A stretch of 64,000 nt of DNA from Nostoc commune NIES-4072 (GCF_003113895.1 NZ_BDUD01000001.1:5067100-5131099); one strand, 5' to 3'. Numbered from the stretch's first letter, positions 8,046 to 17,283 are shown. Notes: generated from the letters alone by a model not told the origin. Numbers and translations: made by a program.

Positions 8046-8510
8046 ATGACAACCGCAATTTCCTATCCCAATGCCCCTGATTTAGCAACCGATGATTACA
8101 TTGTTATCGGCTTGGCAACCTGCTTTGTCAAAGAAGATGGAGAAGTTTATCAAATCGAAGTTATAGAACCGATTCCCTCTGCGGCTTTGGAAGCGCTCTT
8201 AAAGGGCATTCCTACCTCCTATAAGCTGGCTCATGCAACAACTTTGGGATCTGTGCTGGATGGCGATTCACAAGTATTGCCAGATGGCTTCCCAGAGTCG
8301 GCTCAGTTTGGAGAAGAATTTATCCCACGGGCATTTGCAGCAGCTCGTACCTACAAGCGTCGTGAATCTGCAAAATCTTTAATTCCTTTAGGTACAAACT
8401 ACAGCGAATTTAAGTATTCCATTGAGCGCAAGCGGGTATTAAATGCCGCTAGAGTTGTCACCAAAGAAGACAACGTTAAACAACATTCTCACACTCACAA
8501 AGTTCTTTAA
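8046..8510 (+). CDS. Conserved cyanobacterial hypothetical protein
   Basis: 154 residues from ATG 8046 (MTTAISYPNAPDLATDDYIV). A TTG at 8031 in frame would add five residues but lies directly in AT-rich leader, so the ATG is preferred. Soluble alpha/beta composition, one region GLATCFVKEDGEVYQIEVIE suggesting a small beta domain, and a His-rich tail (KQHSHTHKVL). I do not recognise a domain. The gene ends 6 bp before the glutathione S-transferase gene, so the two are probably one operon. Confidence 0.8.
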   Translation: MTTAISYPNAPDLATDDYIVIGLATCFVKEDGEVYQIEVIEPIPSAALEALLKGIPTSYKLAHATTLGSVLDGDSQVLPDGFPESAQFGEEFIPRAFAAARTYKRRESAKSLIPLGTNYSEFKYSIERKRVLNAARVVTKEDNVKQHSHTHKVL

Positions 8511-8516
8511 GGAATT

Positions 8517-9074
8517 ATGCTCAAACTTTATGGTGGCGCTCGTAGTCGAGCGTCAATTGTTCACTGGTATTTAGAGGAACTAGAAGTTCCCTACGAATTT
8601 GTCAAGCTCGATATGCAGGCGGGTGAACACCTTAAACCAGAATATTTGGCAATTAACCCAGTTGGTAAAGTTCCAGCAATTGTTGATGGGGATTTTAAAC
8701 TTTGGGAATCTGGGGCAATTTTGCTGTATCTTGCCGATAAGTACAGTAAAACTCCACTTTCACTCCAAGAACGTGCTGTATTTTACCAATGGGTTTTGTT
8801 TGCTAATGCTACCCTTGGCCCAGGGATTTTTGGAGAGGAGAATCGGGAACGGGAAATGCCCCGCTTGTTGACTCCGTTAAATGAAATTTTCAGTAGGCAA
8901 CCTTTTTTACTTGGTAATGAATTCACTGTTGCTGATGTGGCACTGGGGTCTATTCTGAATTATATTCCCATGATACTGAAGCTAGACCTCAGCCCCTATC
9001 CAGCAGTTTTGAACTATATGAAGCAATTATCTGATCGTCCGGCATTTCAAAGAAGTATTGGCGGACGGACTTAA
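8517..9074 (+). CDS. Glutathione S-transferase family protein
   Basis: 185 residues. The N-terminal thioredoxin-fold domain begins MLKLYGGARSRASIVHWYLEE, with Ser/Arg in the position of the catalytic Ser/Tyr, the cis-proline segment NPVGKVPAIVDGD and the glutathione-binding WESGAILLYLADKY (Glu-Ser). The C-terminal helical domain contains NEFTVADVALGSIL, the N-capping box of GSTs. The protein is slightly shorter than the usual 200-220 residues. AAGGA lies 5 bp before the ATG. Likely a cytosolic detoxification or thiol-transfer enzyme; the substrate is unknown. Confidence 0.9.
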   Translation: MLKLYGGARSRASIVHWYLEELEVPYEFVKLDMQAGEHLKPEYLAINPVGKVPAIVDGDFKLWESGAILLYLADKYSKTPLSLQERAVFYQWVLFANATLGPGIFGEENREREMPRLLTPLNEIFSRQPFLLGNEFTVADVALGSILNYIPMILKLDLSPYPAVLNYMKQLSDRPAFQRSIGGRT

Positions 9075-9078
9075 AATA

Positions 9079-9120
9079 ATTCGTAATTCGTAATTGAATT
9101 TTTAACTACGAATTACGAAT
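9079..9120. terminator. Bidirectional terminator-like inverted repeat
   Basis: A 14-bp perfect inverted repeat (ATTCGTAATTCGTA at 9079-9092, complement at 9107-9120) fills the space between two convergent genes (GST stop at 9074, yajQ stop at 9124). A T-run lies in the loop. The ATTCGTAATTCG unit is itself a dispersed repeat, found again near 63640. Confidence 0.6.
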
Positions 9121-9123
9121 CTT

Positions 9124-9615
9124 TTAACGGTAATTTGTAAATTGCAAAGCAACTGGATAGTCTTCTTGTTTTAGACGCTGCATGACTACTTGTAAGTCAT
9201 CTTTAGATTTAGCAGAAACGCGCACAGCATCCCCTTGAATTGAAGCTTGTACCTTTTTGAATTCGTCCCGAATCAATTTGGAAATCTGTTTGGCAATTTC
9301 CTGACTAATGCCTTTTTTGAGTTTGATTTCTTGACGCACGCGATTACCACTGGCTGATTCAACTTTGCCAAAATCAAAGATTTTCTGGGATAGGTTACGC
9401 TTGGCGGCTTTTTCCCGCAGAATGGTGTGTACAGAATCTAAGGTAAACTCGCTGTCAGTACTAACATTGATGCTTTCTTCGACTAACTCGACAGTAGTTT
9501 CAGTGTCTTTGAGGTCGTAACGACCTTTGATGTCTCGGATAACTTGATCGACAGCGTTAACCAACTCTTGTCGGTCAAAGTCGCTCACAATGTCAAAAGA
9601 AAAAGTAGAAGCCAT
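9124..9615 (-). CDS. yajQ: YajQ family nucleotide-binding protein
   Basis: 163 residues covering the whole YajQ family: N-terminal [20 protein letters not shown], the RYDLKDTET segment, [37 protein letters not shown], and the C-terminal [18 protein letters not shown] plus ALQFTNYR. YajQ proteins have two ferredoxin-like domains and bind nucleotides; some bind cyclic di-GMP. Cytoplasmic, about the normal length of 160-165 residues. Convergent with the GST gene. Confidence 0.95.
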   Translation of the reverse strand: MASTFSFDIVSDFDRQELVNAVDQVIRDIKGRYDLKDTETTVELVEESINVSTDSEFTLDSVHTILREKAAKRNLSQKIFDFGKVESASGNRVRQEIKLKKGISQEIAKQISKLIRDEFKKVQASIQGDAVRVSAKSKDDLQVVMQRLKQEDYPVALQFTNYR

Positions 9616-9735
9616 AAAACATTTTGGATTTTAGATTTTGGATTTTGGATTGGGAATTGGCGACAAGGGGAAAGACTTGTTGCAAGTTCTTCTCCTGCTC
9701 TCTCATCTCCCCACTCCTTACTTCCGACTCCCCAA

Positions 9736-10134
9736 TTAACTACTAGTTTGGATAATGCTCAAGAAAAAGAGAGTGCCAGAGCTAAAGATGCCAATGGCAA
9801 ACATGAGCGATCGCAAAAGGGGTATATTCAAAATATAAAAAATCGAGTATAGCAAACGGGCTACCACAAAGGCGATCGCAGCTAATTGGGCTGTAAAAGA
9901 ATTTACACCAGTTACATAAGCCATCAATGCGGCTGCGGCAAACACCATAAATGCTTCAAAGGTGTTCTGATGTGCCCAAGTAGCTCGTTGGGCATAAGGT
10001 GGCAATTTATCAAACAGAGCGCGAGGAGTAGAAAAACTTTCATACCCAATACGCACACGGGCATAAGCTACTAGCAAAAATGGCACGTAAATTAGAACGG
10101 CAGCAGCAGCGATCGAGTACAAAAAAATTATCAT
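9736..10134 (-). CDS. MAPEG family membrane protein
   Basis: 132 residues with four hydrophobic helices and the MAPEG hallmark of an Arg/Asn-rich loop: YAQRATWAHQNTFEAFMVFA, then FVVARLLYSIFYILNIP. MAPEG proteins (microsomal GST/FLAP-like) are trimeric four-helix membrane enzymes, often glutathione-dependent. The start MIIFLYSIAAAAVLIYVPF begins directly with helix 1. The function in cyanobacteria is unassigned. Confidence 0.85.
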   Translation of the reverse strand: MIIFLYSIAAAAVLIYVPFLLVAYARVRIGYESFSTPRALFDKLPPYAQRATWAHQNTFEAFMVFAAAALMAYVTGVNSFTAQLAAIAFVVARLLYSIFYILNIPLLRSLMFAIGIFSSGTLFFLSIIQTSS

Positions 10135-10156
10135 TACTTATTAGTCGTTAGTTATT

Positions 10157-10184
10157 AGTCATCAGTCATCAGTCATCAGTCATT
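10157..10184. repeat. Heptamer tandem repeat (AGTCATC)4
   Basis: Four head-to-tail AGTCATC units, the last ending in T, followed by further degenerate AATGACAAATG copies up to 10225. A cyanobacterial short tandem repeat between two minus-strand genes. Confidence 0.85.
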
Positions 10185-10221
10185 AGTCAAATACAAATGA
10201 CGAAAGACAAATGACAAATGA

Positions 10222-10725
10222 CTAATCAAAGTAGAAAAGCGTCACCACTTTTCTTTGTTCTTCTGCATCCTGACAAGTTTGTAACAGGGTGCGACTGTCG
10301 TGAAACGCAAAGCAGATTAGTTGCTGGCAACGGGAGACAATCTCCTTGTTGCACAAGTAACTAGCTTCAGCAAGAGACAGATTATCATTACTGGGATTTT
10401 CGACTAGATGCATTACCTGTTCTAGTTGCTGGCGTGATTCCAAAGGCTGGCGTTCCAGGCTTTGGGGTAGAATCACCGTCAACAAATTTGCATCAGCCCG
10501 GGTTGCTCCCTTGATGGCCGCTGAATTTGTACCTGTAGCACCAGAAGTAATGATTCGATTACCCGATAAAACTAGGGCATAAGTCATCATTTCAATAAGA
10601 TTCTGATGCGTAATCGGCACGTGACGAGAACCCAGCAAGGCGATTCTTTTAGAACCCGTTTGCTGGATTGTCGCTAGTTCTTGCGCTAATGTATCTAGGT
10701 TAATAAGGTCTGTTGATTGGCTCAA
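10222..10725 (-). CDS. DprA/Smf-like Rossmann-fold nucleotide-binding protein (short form)
   Basis: 167 residues with a single Rossmann-like domain: KRIALLGSRHVPITHQNLIE, the glycine loop IITSGATGTNSAAIKGA, LLTVILPQSLERQP and EIVSRCQQLICFAFHD. This pattern of strand-GSR, (S/T)GxAxGxD-like loop and ILP corresponds to the DprA/LOG superfamily; the cyanobacterial short proteins are usually annotated as DNA recombination-mediator A-like. DprA helps load RecA on incoming DNA during transformation, but here the loop reads GATGTNS rather than GAxGxD, so a different role is possible. Confidence 0.75.
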   Translation of the reverse strand: MSQSTDLINLDTLAQELATIQQTGSKRIALLGSRHVPITHQNLIEMMTYALVLSGNRIITSGATGTNSAAIKGATRADANLLTVILPQSLERQPLESRQQLEQVMHLVENPSNDNLSLAEASYLCNKEIVSRCQQLICFAFHDSRTLLQTCQDAEEQRKVVTLFYFD

Positions 10726-10928
10726 AGATGGAGAAAATCAGATTAAACGACCCAGATATTCTACCAAACAGCGTGTAGATACGAGGAAAACTTGAATTAA
10801 ACATTGTTACTAATTTTCAATTGTTTGGTTCAGTAACTCTCTTACTTGGTTACACCAGGCTAGCCAATGTGTTTCGTAACTAATGCCATTTAGGAGAGTC
10901 AAATCCAGCTATGGGGCGCAAAGAAACA

Positions 10929-10959
10929 GCTCGCCGTCCCTTCGGAGGTGACGGTGAGC
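10929..10959. other. Strong GC-rich hairpin in an intergenic region
   Basis: GCTCGCCGTC (10929-10938) pairs with GACGGTGAGC (10950-10959), ten pairs with one G-T, around CCTTCGGAGGT. It is preceded by GGGGCGCAAAG (10914-10924) and followed by CAGCTATACCC. The arrangement recalls structured regulatory RNAs. It lies between two minus-strand genes, 3' of the BioD/DRTGG gene and 5' of the DprA-like gene. Confidence 0.45.
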
Positions 10960-11013
10960 CAGCTATACCCTTAGCAGTAATACAGCCTTCTAACTGATAA
11001 CTGAGCAATGAAT

Positions 11014-12108
11014 CTAAGACAATGCCGTTGCCGGAGTTAAACCTAATTTGGATAACAAGCGGTCAATGTCAAAATGCTCAGACATCAACTTGCGAATATA
11101 CTGAACCTTTATCGGCTCGTGGACACGGACTTGACCAAAAGTGCGGTCAACAATTTCTACAGTAGTCAGGGTATCTAAGTCAACAGACAAAATGGGGATT
11201 TCTAGGTCTTCAGCGCGACTGAGAATGAACGGTGGGGGTGGTAGTTGCCCGGTGAGAATTAAACATTGGGTAGAAGTTTCCAAAGCCGCTTGCTGAATTT
11301 CCACGCGATCGCCTCCTGTTACCACTGCCATATTCCGACGTTTGCGGAAATATTTCACAGCAGAGTTGACATTCATCGCTCCAATTGCTAAACTTTCCAC
11401 CAACAAATCCATGCGATCGTTGCGACAGAGAACATCAGCCTTTAACTGTTTTACCAGTTCGCCAACACTGACACTGCGGAGCAAATCGCTGTTAGGTAGC
11501 ATTGCTAGCACAGGAATACCCTGCTGTTCCAAAAATGGGCGCAAAAGAGTGTCAACTGCTTCTAGTTGGGTGACAGGGATATCATTGATTACAACTCCAA
11601 TCAAGCGATCGCCCACACGCCCTTTAGCAGCCAATAGCGACTCAACCGAGAGCAACGATTTATAGCGGGCTACTAACAGCACCCCAGCATCCAATACTTC
11701 AGCAATTTGCAGCAAAGACAAGTCAAACAAATTGCCTTCGGACAAATCACCAGGCCCCTCCAGTAACACCAAATCTCCTTGAGATTTATGTAAATATTGC
11801 TGTATTAAGGACTGCTGATAATCGGTTTTGTCTTCCCCTCGCAAGCGTTTTTGCACATTTAGTTCATCCAAAGCCAGCATTGTAGGTGCAACACGGTTTT
11901 CCGGCAAATTGAGGCTAAGAGCGATGAATTGGACATCTTCCTCAATCACGGTTCCACTGGACGAATTCAAACACGTACCAAGCGGTTTACCGTAGGTAAT
12001 ATCCAGTCCTTTTTGCTGTAGCTGATGAGACAAACCCAGAACAGTTGCAGATTTACCGCTATAAGTCTCGGTTGATCCAATCAGCAAATATTTAGGGGAT
12101 TTTGGCAC
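11014..12108 (-). CDS. BioD-like/DRTGG-domain protein (phosphotransacetylase N-terminal family)
   Basis: 364 residues. The N-terminal P-loop domain starts KYLLIGSTETYSGKSATVLG, which is the GSTETxSGKS loop shared by dethiobiotin-synthetase-like (BioD/CobQ fold) domains, then LVLLEGPGDLSEG and VGVVINDIP-type strands. The C-terminal DRTGG-like domain (about 230-345) contains MNVNSAVKYFRKRRNMAVVTGG then DRVEIQQAAL. This is the regulatory half of long phosphotransacetylases; the catalytic PTA domain is absent, as is common in stand-alone cyanobacterial versions. Probably an ATP/nucleotide-binding regulatory protein; the exact role is unknown. Confidence 0.85.
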   Translation of the reverse strand: MPKSPKYLLIGSTETYSGKSATVLGLSHQLQQKGLDITYGKPLGTCLNSSSGTVIEEDVQFIALSLNLPENRVAPTMLALDELNVQKRLRGEDKTDYQQSLIQQYLHKSQGDLVLLEGPGDLSEGNLFDLSLLQIAEVLDAGVLLVARYKSLLSVESLLAAKGRVGDRLIGVVINDIPVTQLEAVDTLLRPFLEQQGIPVLAMLPNSDLLRSVSVGELVKQLKADVLCRNDRMDLLVESLAIGAMNVNSAVKYFRKRRNMAVVTGGDRVEIQQAALETSTQCLILTGQLPPPPFILSRAEDLEIPILSVDLDTLTTVEIVDRTFGQVRVHEPIKVQYIRKLMSEHFDIDRLLSKLGLTPATALS

Positions 12109-12620
12109 ACATGCACTCCTAATTTCAAAAGTCAGAAGAACCCAGCTAGGTGTTTCCTAATTCTAGTTCCTTCTGGCAAAAGCCTCTCGCTCTCACAAAT
12201 TAAGCTTTCCCAGAATTACCTTCTGATTAAACAAACAGGGGAGGCAGAAGAGGCTTTTGAGGAAAGAGGGTTCTTCAGTAATTCTTCTCTCAAGAACAGC
12301 TTCTCTTTCCCCTAATTGTCTGCCTTAACCAAGAAATTCCTTAACCCAACGGTATTGCACCTTGTCTCCCTCTCCCGTTGTCCTATAATCCTGAATCTGG
12401 GTCAACTAAAATAGTTGCGATCGCAGTAGATGATTTCCCCAATTCTTTTTTTACGGCAATCTAGCCAATAAACCGTAGTATTCTAACTGAGTATGAACAT
12501 CTCACATATAGCTAAAAAAAGTAAGTTGCAGTAACGAAAATTACCCATAACTCAGGTAAAAAGCTTCTCTTCGGCAAGATCGGTTTTGAAAAACTGTAGT
12601 GTTTAGTGAGGAAAACCTCA
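12109..12620. other. Divergent intergenic region, no gene seen
   Basis: About 510 bp between divergently transcribed genes. It contains a HIP1 site at about 12418 and polypyrimidine tracts but no ORF or repeat that I can support. It must hold the promoters of both flanking genes; GTGAGGA at 12606-12612 serves as ribosome site for the downstream gene. Confidence 0.5.
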
Positions 12621-13226
12621 ATGATTATCGATCCCTCCCAGAACGACCCACGGAATACCTATCAATTACTTGTAGGTTCAGTGGTTCCTCGACCGATCGC
12701 TTGGGTGTCAACGATCGCTAGCGATGGTACGCTCAATGTTGCACCTTTCAGTTTTTTTATGGGTGTGACAGCTAACCCACCGACTCTAGCCATCTCCACA
12801 GGTCTAAAACGTGGTGTTAAAAAAGATACTTTGTTGAATGTAGAGCAGTCGGGTGAACTGGTGGTCAACATCGTTGTTGAAGAATTGGGGGAACAGATGA
12901 ACACCACTAGTGGTGACTTTCCACCAAATGTAGACGAATTTCAAGTAGCAGGATTAACTCCTGTTCCCTCAAAGCGGGTGCGTCCGCCACGAGTTGCTGA
13001 ATCACCGATTAATATTGAGTGTGTGCTGAAGCAAGTAGTTTACGTAGGGAATGAAGGTAGCCAATCGGGATTAATTATTGCGGAGGCGGTGCTGTGGCAT
13101 ATTCGGGACGATTTACTGACACCCCAAAACACTATTGATGTCGCAAAATTGCACGCGATCGGTCGCCTGTCGGGTAACTGGTATACCCGCACCCAGGATT
13201 TGTATGAAATTACTCGCCCCACTTGA
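12621..13226 (+). CDS. Flavin reductase-like / FMN-binding split-barrel protein
   Basis: 201 residues from ATG 12621. GAGG about 10 bp upstream supports this over a GTG at 12606. The sequence YQLLVGSVVPRPIAWVSTI, then NVAPFSFFMGVTANPPTLAI and KDTLLNVEQSGELVVNIV, is the FMN-binding split barrel of the flavin reductase-like (DIM6/NTAB) family. Such proteins bind FMN and reduce flavins or act as accessory oxidoreductases. HAIGRLSGNWYTRTQDL is the conserved C-terminal end. Soluble and monocistronic. Confidence 0.9.
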   Translation: MIIDPSQNDPRNTYQLLVGSVVPRPIAWVSTIASDGTLNVAPFSFFMGVTANPPTLAISTGLKRGVKKDTLLNVEQSGELVVNIVVEELGEQMNTTSGDFPPNVDEFQVAGLTPVPSKRVRPPRVAESPINIECVLKQVVYVGNEGSQSGLIIAEAVLWHIRDDLLTPQNTIDVAKLHAIGRLSGNWYTRTQDLYEITRPT

Positions 13227-13250
13227 AGTATAAGTTAATGCAAAAGCTAA

Positions 13251-13355
13251 GTTATAGATATTGAAAAATTGCTGGAAAGGCATCCTACTGGGGAGAGAGA
13301 TTTTAGTGGGGCTAATTTGAGCGATAGCGATTTGACTGGTGTTAATCTCACGTGA
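13251..13355 (+). pseudogene. Pentapeptide-repeat protein fragment
   Basis: An open frame of 34 codons without a start codon reads VIDIEKLLERHPTGERDF then SGANLSDSDLTGVNLT. The A(N/D)LSx pentapeptide periodicity is unmistakable. It ends abruptly at TGA, where a full protein would continue with more repeats. A 3'-truncated remnant immediately after the flavin-reductase gene. Confidence 0.65.
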
Positions 13356-13434
13356 GTTCGACGTGAGTGAATCAGATGCGATCGCCTCCGACACACTAGA
13401 AGCGAAAGCAGGTGAAAAGCATTCATAATTTTCC

Positions 13435-13812
13435 TCAAAAGCCCAACACCTGCATTGATTTTTCAAGCACTTCTTTGGGGCGAAATGGTTTAGTTAAATA
13501 TAAATCTGCACCAACCTCTATTCCTTTTTGTTTATCAAATTCCTGTCCCTTTGCTGTCAATATCACGATGTAAATATCAGTTAATTGTAGTTCGTGTTTA
13601 ACAATATGACAGACTTGCAGACCATTCATTTTAGGCATCATCACATCGAGAAAAACCAGGTTTGGTTTTTCAGTTTTAATAGTTTCGAGAGCTTCTTCTC
13701 CATTTCGAGCAGTTAGAAGTTCAACACCCTCGTCTTCTAATGCTTCTAGGGCTTGCTCCATCAAAATCAAGATATTAGGTTCATCGTCAACAATTAGAAT
13801 TTTCTGGGTCAT
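13435..13812 (-). CDS. Single-domain response regulator (CheY-like)
   Basis: 125 residues comprising only a receiver domain: acidic pair in ILIVDDEPNIL, phospho-acceptor Asp in PNLVFLDVMMPKMNG, Thr in IVILTAKGQ and Lys in YLTKPFRPKEV. All catalytic positions are present. It is the third gene of a minus-strand cluster (GAF kinase, hybrid PAS kinase, this regulator), 73 bp after the hybrid kinase stop. It probably receives phosphate in the phosphorelay formed by these kinases. Confidence 0.92.
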   Translation of the reverse strand: MTQKILIVDDEPNILILMEQALEALEDEGVELLTARNGEEALETIKTEKPNLVFLDVMMPKMNGLQVCHIVKHELQLTDIYIVILTAKGQEFDKQKGIEVGADLYLTKPFRPKEVLEKSMQVLGF

Positions 13813-13885
13813 AAGATTAGGGAATGGGGATTGGGAATTGGGGATTGGGCTAAACTAATTTTTGAGCAATCCCCAGTTATAGCAA

Positions 13886-16800
13886 TTACTGTTCAGACAG
13901 CATAATAAAAAATACATTTTCTAACTCCTTCTCAAACCGTAGGGTTTTCACCAAATCGGCTTCTTGAGAGAAGATAGAATCAATGATGATCATGTCAGGT
14001 TTGGCTGACAGAGCTTTATAAATGCATTCTTGCGGATCGGAAGCTTCAATCACGCTGTATCCTTGAGTTTGCAGTACATCTGATAGGGTTTTTAAGGCTG
14101 ATGCATTTTTATCTACAACCAATACCTTTTTACTAGAAGTACCTTGGTAAAGCAGCGAGCCAATTTCGTTGAGGAGTTTTTCTGTATCAATGGGCTTAGT
14201 GAGATAGCGATCAATACCAATATGGTAGCCTCGTTCTTTGTTTTCAATAATCGACAGAATAATGATTGGAATGTCTGCGGTCTGAGGATCGTTTTTGAGG
14301 ACGGCTGCCACATCGAAGCCATTAATTTGGGGCATCATCACGTCTAAAAGAATCAAATCGGGACGAGCTATTTTGATTTGATGAATTGCGTCCATGCCGT
14401 CCTTTCCTTCCCGAACATTGTAGCCTTCGTTTTCCAATTGTTGACGCAATAGTTCTCGAATGTTAGCGTCATCATCTACAACCAAAATGGTTTTACGGTT
14501 TTGGTTCCGCACAGGGTTGGTGGTGATAACGTGTTCTTTAAGTTGTTTAACTAGCGTATCCAAATTCAGATTAGCAGTGGTTTTTTGATCGCTGGTGTAG
14601 GTAGGAATGATAAATGAGAATACGCTGCCTTTACCTGGTTCACTTTCAACCCAGATTCTACCGCCGTGATGATCGACGATTTGTTTACAGATAGGCAGTC
14701 CTAACCCTGTGCCTTTGGGTTTGTCGGTGAGGGTGTCGCCAACTTGGCGGAATTTCTCGAATACTTTCGGCTGGTCTTCAGGTGCAATCCCAATGCCTGT
14801 GTCGATGACGCTGATGCAAACGCCGTCGTTTCCTTGTTTGACGCGACAGGTAACACAACCAGATTCGGTAAACTTAACGGCATTGGAAATTAGGTTAATT
14901 AAAACTTGCAGCAAACGATTGCGATCGCCTACTATCTGAGGTAGTCCAGGTTCAATCTCGCTGACCAATTGCAAACCATTGGTTTCAAATAACCCGGCGG
15001 TAGAATTAGTTGCCCAATCGAGTAATTCGCTGGGATCGAGGGGCTGCATCTGCCATTCCACCTTACCTGCTTCCATCTTGGCGATGTCCAAGACATCGTT
15101 AATCAAAGATGTCAGCCGTTCTGCTTCCGATACAATAATGTTGAGATTGTCAGCCACCCGCTTAATTGTTTTTTGAAGCTTGCGGTCTTCGGTAGAAATC
15201 ATTGGGAATACATCGGTTTGCAACTTTTCTTGAATGATGGACGCAAAACCGAGGACAGAAGTCAGTGGCGTCCGCAGCTCATGAGAAACTGTTGAGATGA
15301 AGTCGGTTTTCATCTGGTCAATTTCTTTTTCTGCCGTCACATCCCGAATTAGCAGCGCCGAACCAAAGCAGGCATCGGGTTCTGAATCTGTCGTCTTTTT
15401 GAAAATGGCGGTTGCTACTGCCTGGCCAATGCGTTCTTTGGTCAGTGCAACTTCGGCAGAGAACACCTCTTTGGGATGGGACTGAGTTCGTGCAATTAGG
15501 TCTGCTAAACCAGATATCGGCAATTCTCGGTAGTGGCCGTTGAGGGCGGCAGCTGTTAATCCATGCATGGCTAAAAAAGCAGGGTTGAAGTGGGTGATTT
15601 GTCCTGCGGTGTCTGCCACTAACAAACCATCTGCTAAGTTATCCAAAATGGCATTTAATCCCTGCGCTTCTGCTAAGGTATTTTGCAGGGCAGCCGTCCG
15701 CTCGACAACTCTGGCTTCCAGTTCTTGATTTAGCTGCCGCAGAGCAATTTCTGCTTGTTTGCGAGCAGTAATATCGGTATTGATTTCTAGCATGGCGCAG
15801 GGTTGACCGGATAAATCTCGTTGCAAAGTCCAGCGACTCTGAACGGTGATCGGTCTGCCATCGCGCGTGATGTGTTCCAGTTCTCCTTCCCATGTGCCCT
15901 CCCGTAGAAACTCTGATAAAATTTCTTCTAAAGGTTTTGGAAAAGTTGATTTTAGAAATGCGTGAATGTATTGGTCTTTAACTTCCTCACGCGTCCAACC
16001 GTAAAGCCTTTCAGCACCCTGATTCCAGTGAAAAATTTTGTCGCTCATGTCGCGGACGATGATGGCATCGCTGGAATGATTCAACATATCGAATAAACGT
16101 TGATTTTCAGCTTCTGCCTGTTTGCGATCGTGAATATCAGTACAGGTACCAATCCATTCCCGAATACTGCCGTCTTCTTCCAAGACGGGGGCACCACAGA
16201 CAGAGAAGTAGCGGTATGTGCCATCTTTGCCACGCAGCCGATATTCAGTTTGGTAGATACCTCGGTTTGCCACAGCAGCATTCCAAACTTCTATGGAGCT
16301 GGCACGGTCATCGGGGTGAATTGGATCGATCCAGCCCCAACCCTCAACTTCAGTTTCGCTCTGCCCCGTATAGTCCATCCAAGTGAGCATTTCACTGCTT
16401 ATTCCCAGTCCTTCTGGGGTAGCTCCCCAGACGATCTGCGAAGTCGCGGTTACTAACGAGCGATATCGTTCTTTAAGACGCTGATTTTCGGCTTCTGCCA
16501 GCTTGCGCTCGTGAATATCCGTGCAGGTGCCAATCCACTCCCGGACGCTGCCATCTTCTTCTATAACGGGCGCACCCCAGACCCAAAAGTAACGATAGTT
16601 GCCATCCTTACCACGAATTCGGTATTCAATTTGATACATACTCAGGTTTGCCACGGCAGCACTCCAGACTTCTCCGGTGTAGGCGCGATCGTCGGGATGA
16701 ACGGCATCAATCCAGCCCCCATTTGCGGCTTCAGCTAGACTTTGACCTGTATAGGCTATCCAGCTTGCCAGTTCAAAGCAAATTCCTTGTGGTGTGCTTA

Positions 16801-17257
16801 CCCAGACAATTTGTGTATTAGCAGTTACTAGAGAGCGGTATCGGGCTTCACTCTGTTTCAGGATTAGTTCAGTATGTTGGCGTTCCTGCTGAATGCGTCG
16901 AAGGTCGCTGATGTCCTCCACACTAGACCAGATCAGTTGCTCCCCATTTTTCTCAATCATCAGTCCGGAGATCCTAACTGGAACCAGATGCCCGTCTTTG
17001 TGGATTAACTCCTTCTCATAGGGGCCGTAACGACCAGTTTGTTCTAGGTTCTCTAGCGTAGCTTGGTCGGCGATCGCATAGTTTTCCGGAGTAATTTGCC
17101 AATAGTTGAGATTTAGGGTTTCTGGAACAGTGCGCCCCAAAATGGCAGCATAGGCAGGGTTGATATTAATGAGTGTCCCATCTGTTCGGCATAGTACTAG
17201 TCCAACAGGACATAGTTCAAATAGCTGACTATTGTATTCATCAAGTTGGTTAAACAT
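13886..17257 (-). CDS. Multi-PAS hybrid sensor histidine kinase with C-terminal receivers
   Basis: 1123 residues, cytoplasmic. Order: four or five PAS/PAC domains over about 1-640 (two near-identical copies share VEGWGWIDPIHPDDRA-type and GNYRYFWVWGAPV-type segments, pointing to internal duplication), HisKA with FISTVSHELRTPLTSVLG (phospho-His), HATPase with NLISNAVKFTESG, DTGIGIAPED and GTGLGLPICKQIV, a complete receiver (ILVVDDDANIRELL, LILLDVMMPQINGFD, YLTKPIDTEKL) and a second receiver starting KKVLVVDKNASALKTL. The second receiver stops after FFIMLSEQ, before the conserved Lys strand, so it is truncated. It starts 26 bp after the GAF kinase gene, so the two are co-transcribed. Confidence 0.92.
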   Translation of the reverse strand: MFNQLDEYNSQLFELCPVGLVLCRTDGTLININPAYAAILGRTVPETLNLNYWQITPENYAIADQATLENLEQTGRYGPYEKELIHKDGHLVPVRISGLMIEKNGEQLIWSSVEDISDLRRIQQERQHTELILKQSEARYRSLVTANTQIVWVSTPQGICFELASWIAYTGQSLAEAANGGWIDAVHPDDRAYTGEVWSAAVANLSMYQIEYRIRGKDGNYRYFWVWGAPVIEEDGSVREWIGTCTDIHERKLAEAENQRLKERYRSLVTATSQIVWGATPEGLGISSEMLTWMDYTGQSETEVEGWGWIDPIHPDDRASSIEVWNAAVANRGIYQTEYRLRGKDGTYRYFSVCGAPVLEEDGSIREWIGTCTDIHDRKQAEAENQRLFDMLNHSSDAIIVRDMSDKIFHWNQGAERLYGWTREEVKDQYIHAFLKSTFPKPLEEILSEFLREGTWEGELEHITRDGRPITVQSRWTLQRDLSGQPCAMLEINTDITARKQAEIALRQLNQELEARVVERTAALQNTLAEAQGLNAILDNLADGLLVADTAGQITHFNPAFLAMHGLTAAALNGHYRELPISGLADLIARTQSHPKEVFSAEVALTKERIGQAVATAIFKKTTDSEPDACFGSALLIRDVTAEKEIDQMKTDFISTVSHELRTPLTSVLGFASIIQEKLQTDVFPMISTEDRKLQKTIKRVADNLNIIVSEAERLTSLINDVLDIAKMEAGKVEWQMQPLDPSELLDWATNSTAGLFETNGLQLVSEIEPGLPQIVGDRNRLLQVLINLISNAVKFTESGCVTCRVKQGNDGVCISVIDTGIGIAPEDQPKVFEKFRQVGDTLTDKPKGTGLGLPICKQIVDHHGGRIWVESEPGKGSVFSFIIPTYTSDQKTTANLNLDTLVKQLKEHVITTNPVRNQNRKTILVVDDDANIRELLRQQLENEGYNVREGKDGMDAIHQIKIARPDLILLDVMMPQINGFDVAAVLKNDPQTADIPIIILSIIENKERGYHIGIDRYLTKPIDTEKLLNEIGSLLYQGTSSKKVLVVDKNASALKTLSDVLQTQGYSVIEASDPQECIYKALSAKPDMIIIDSIFSQEADLVKTLRFEKELENVFFIMLSEQ

Positions 17258-17283
17258 GGTTGAGGTTTCTTTTAATAGCCTAT

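Noticed and set aside
10890..10985. tRNA gene (GTCAAATCC resembles a T-loop)
   Set aside because: No cloverleaf: acceptor and anticodon stems do not form around it. No other tRNA signature was found in the window.
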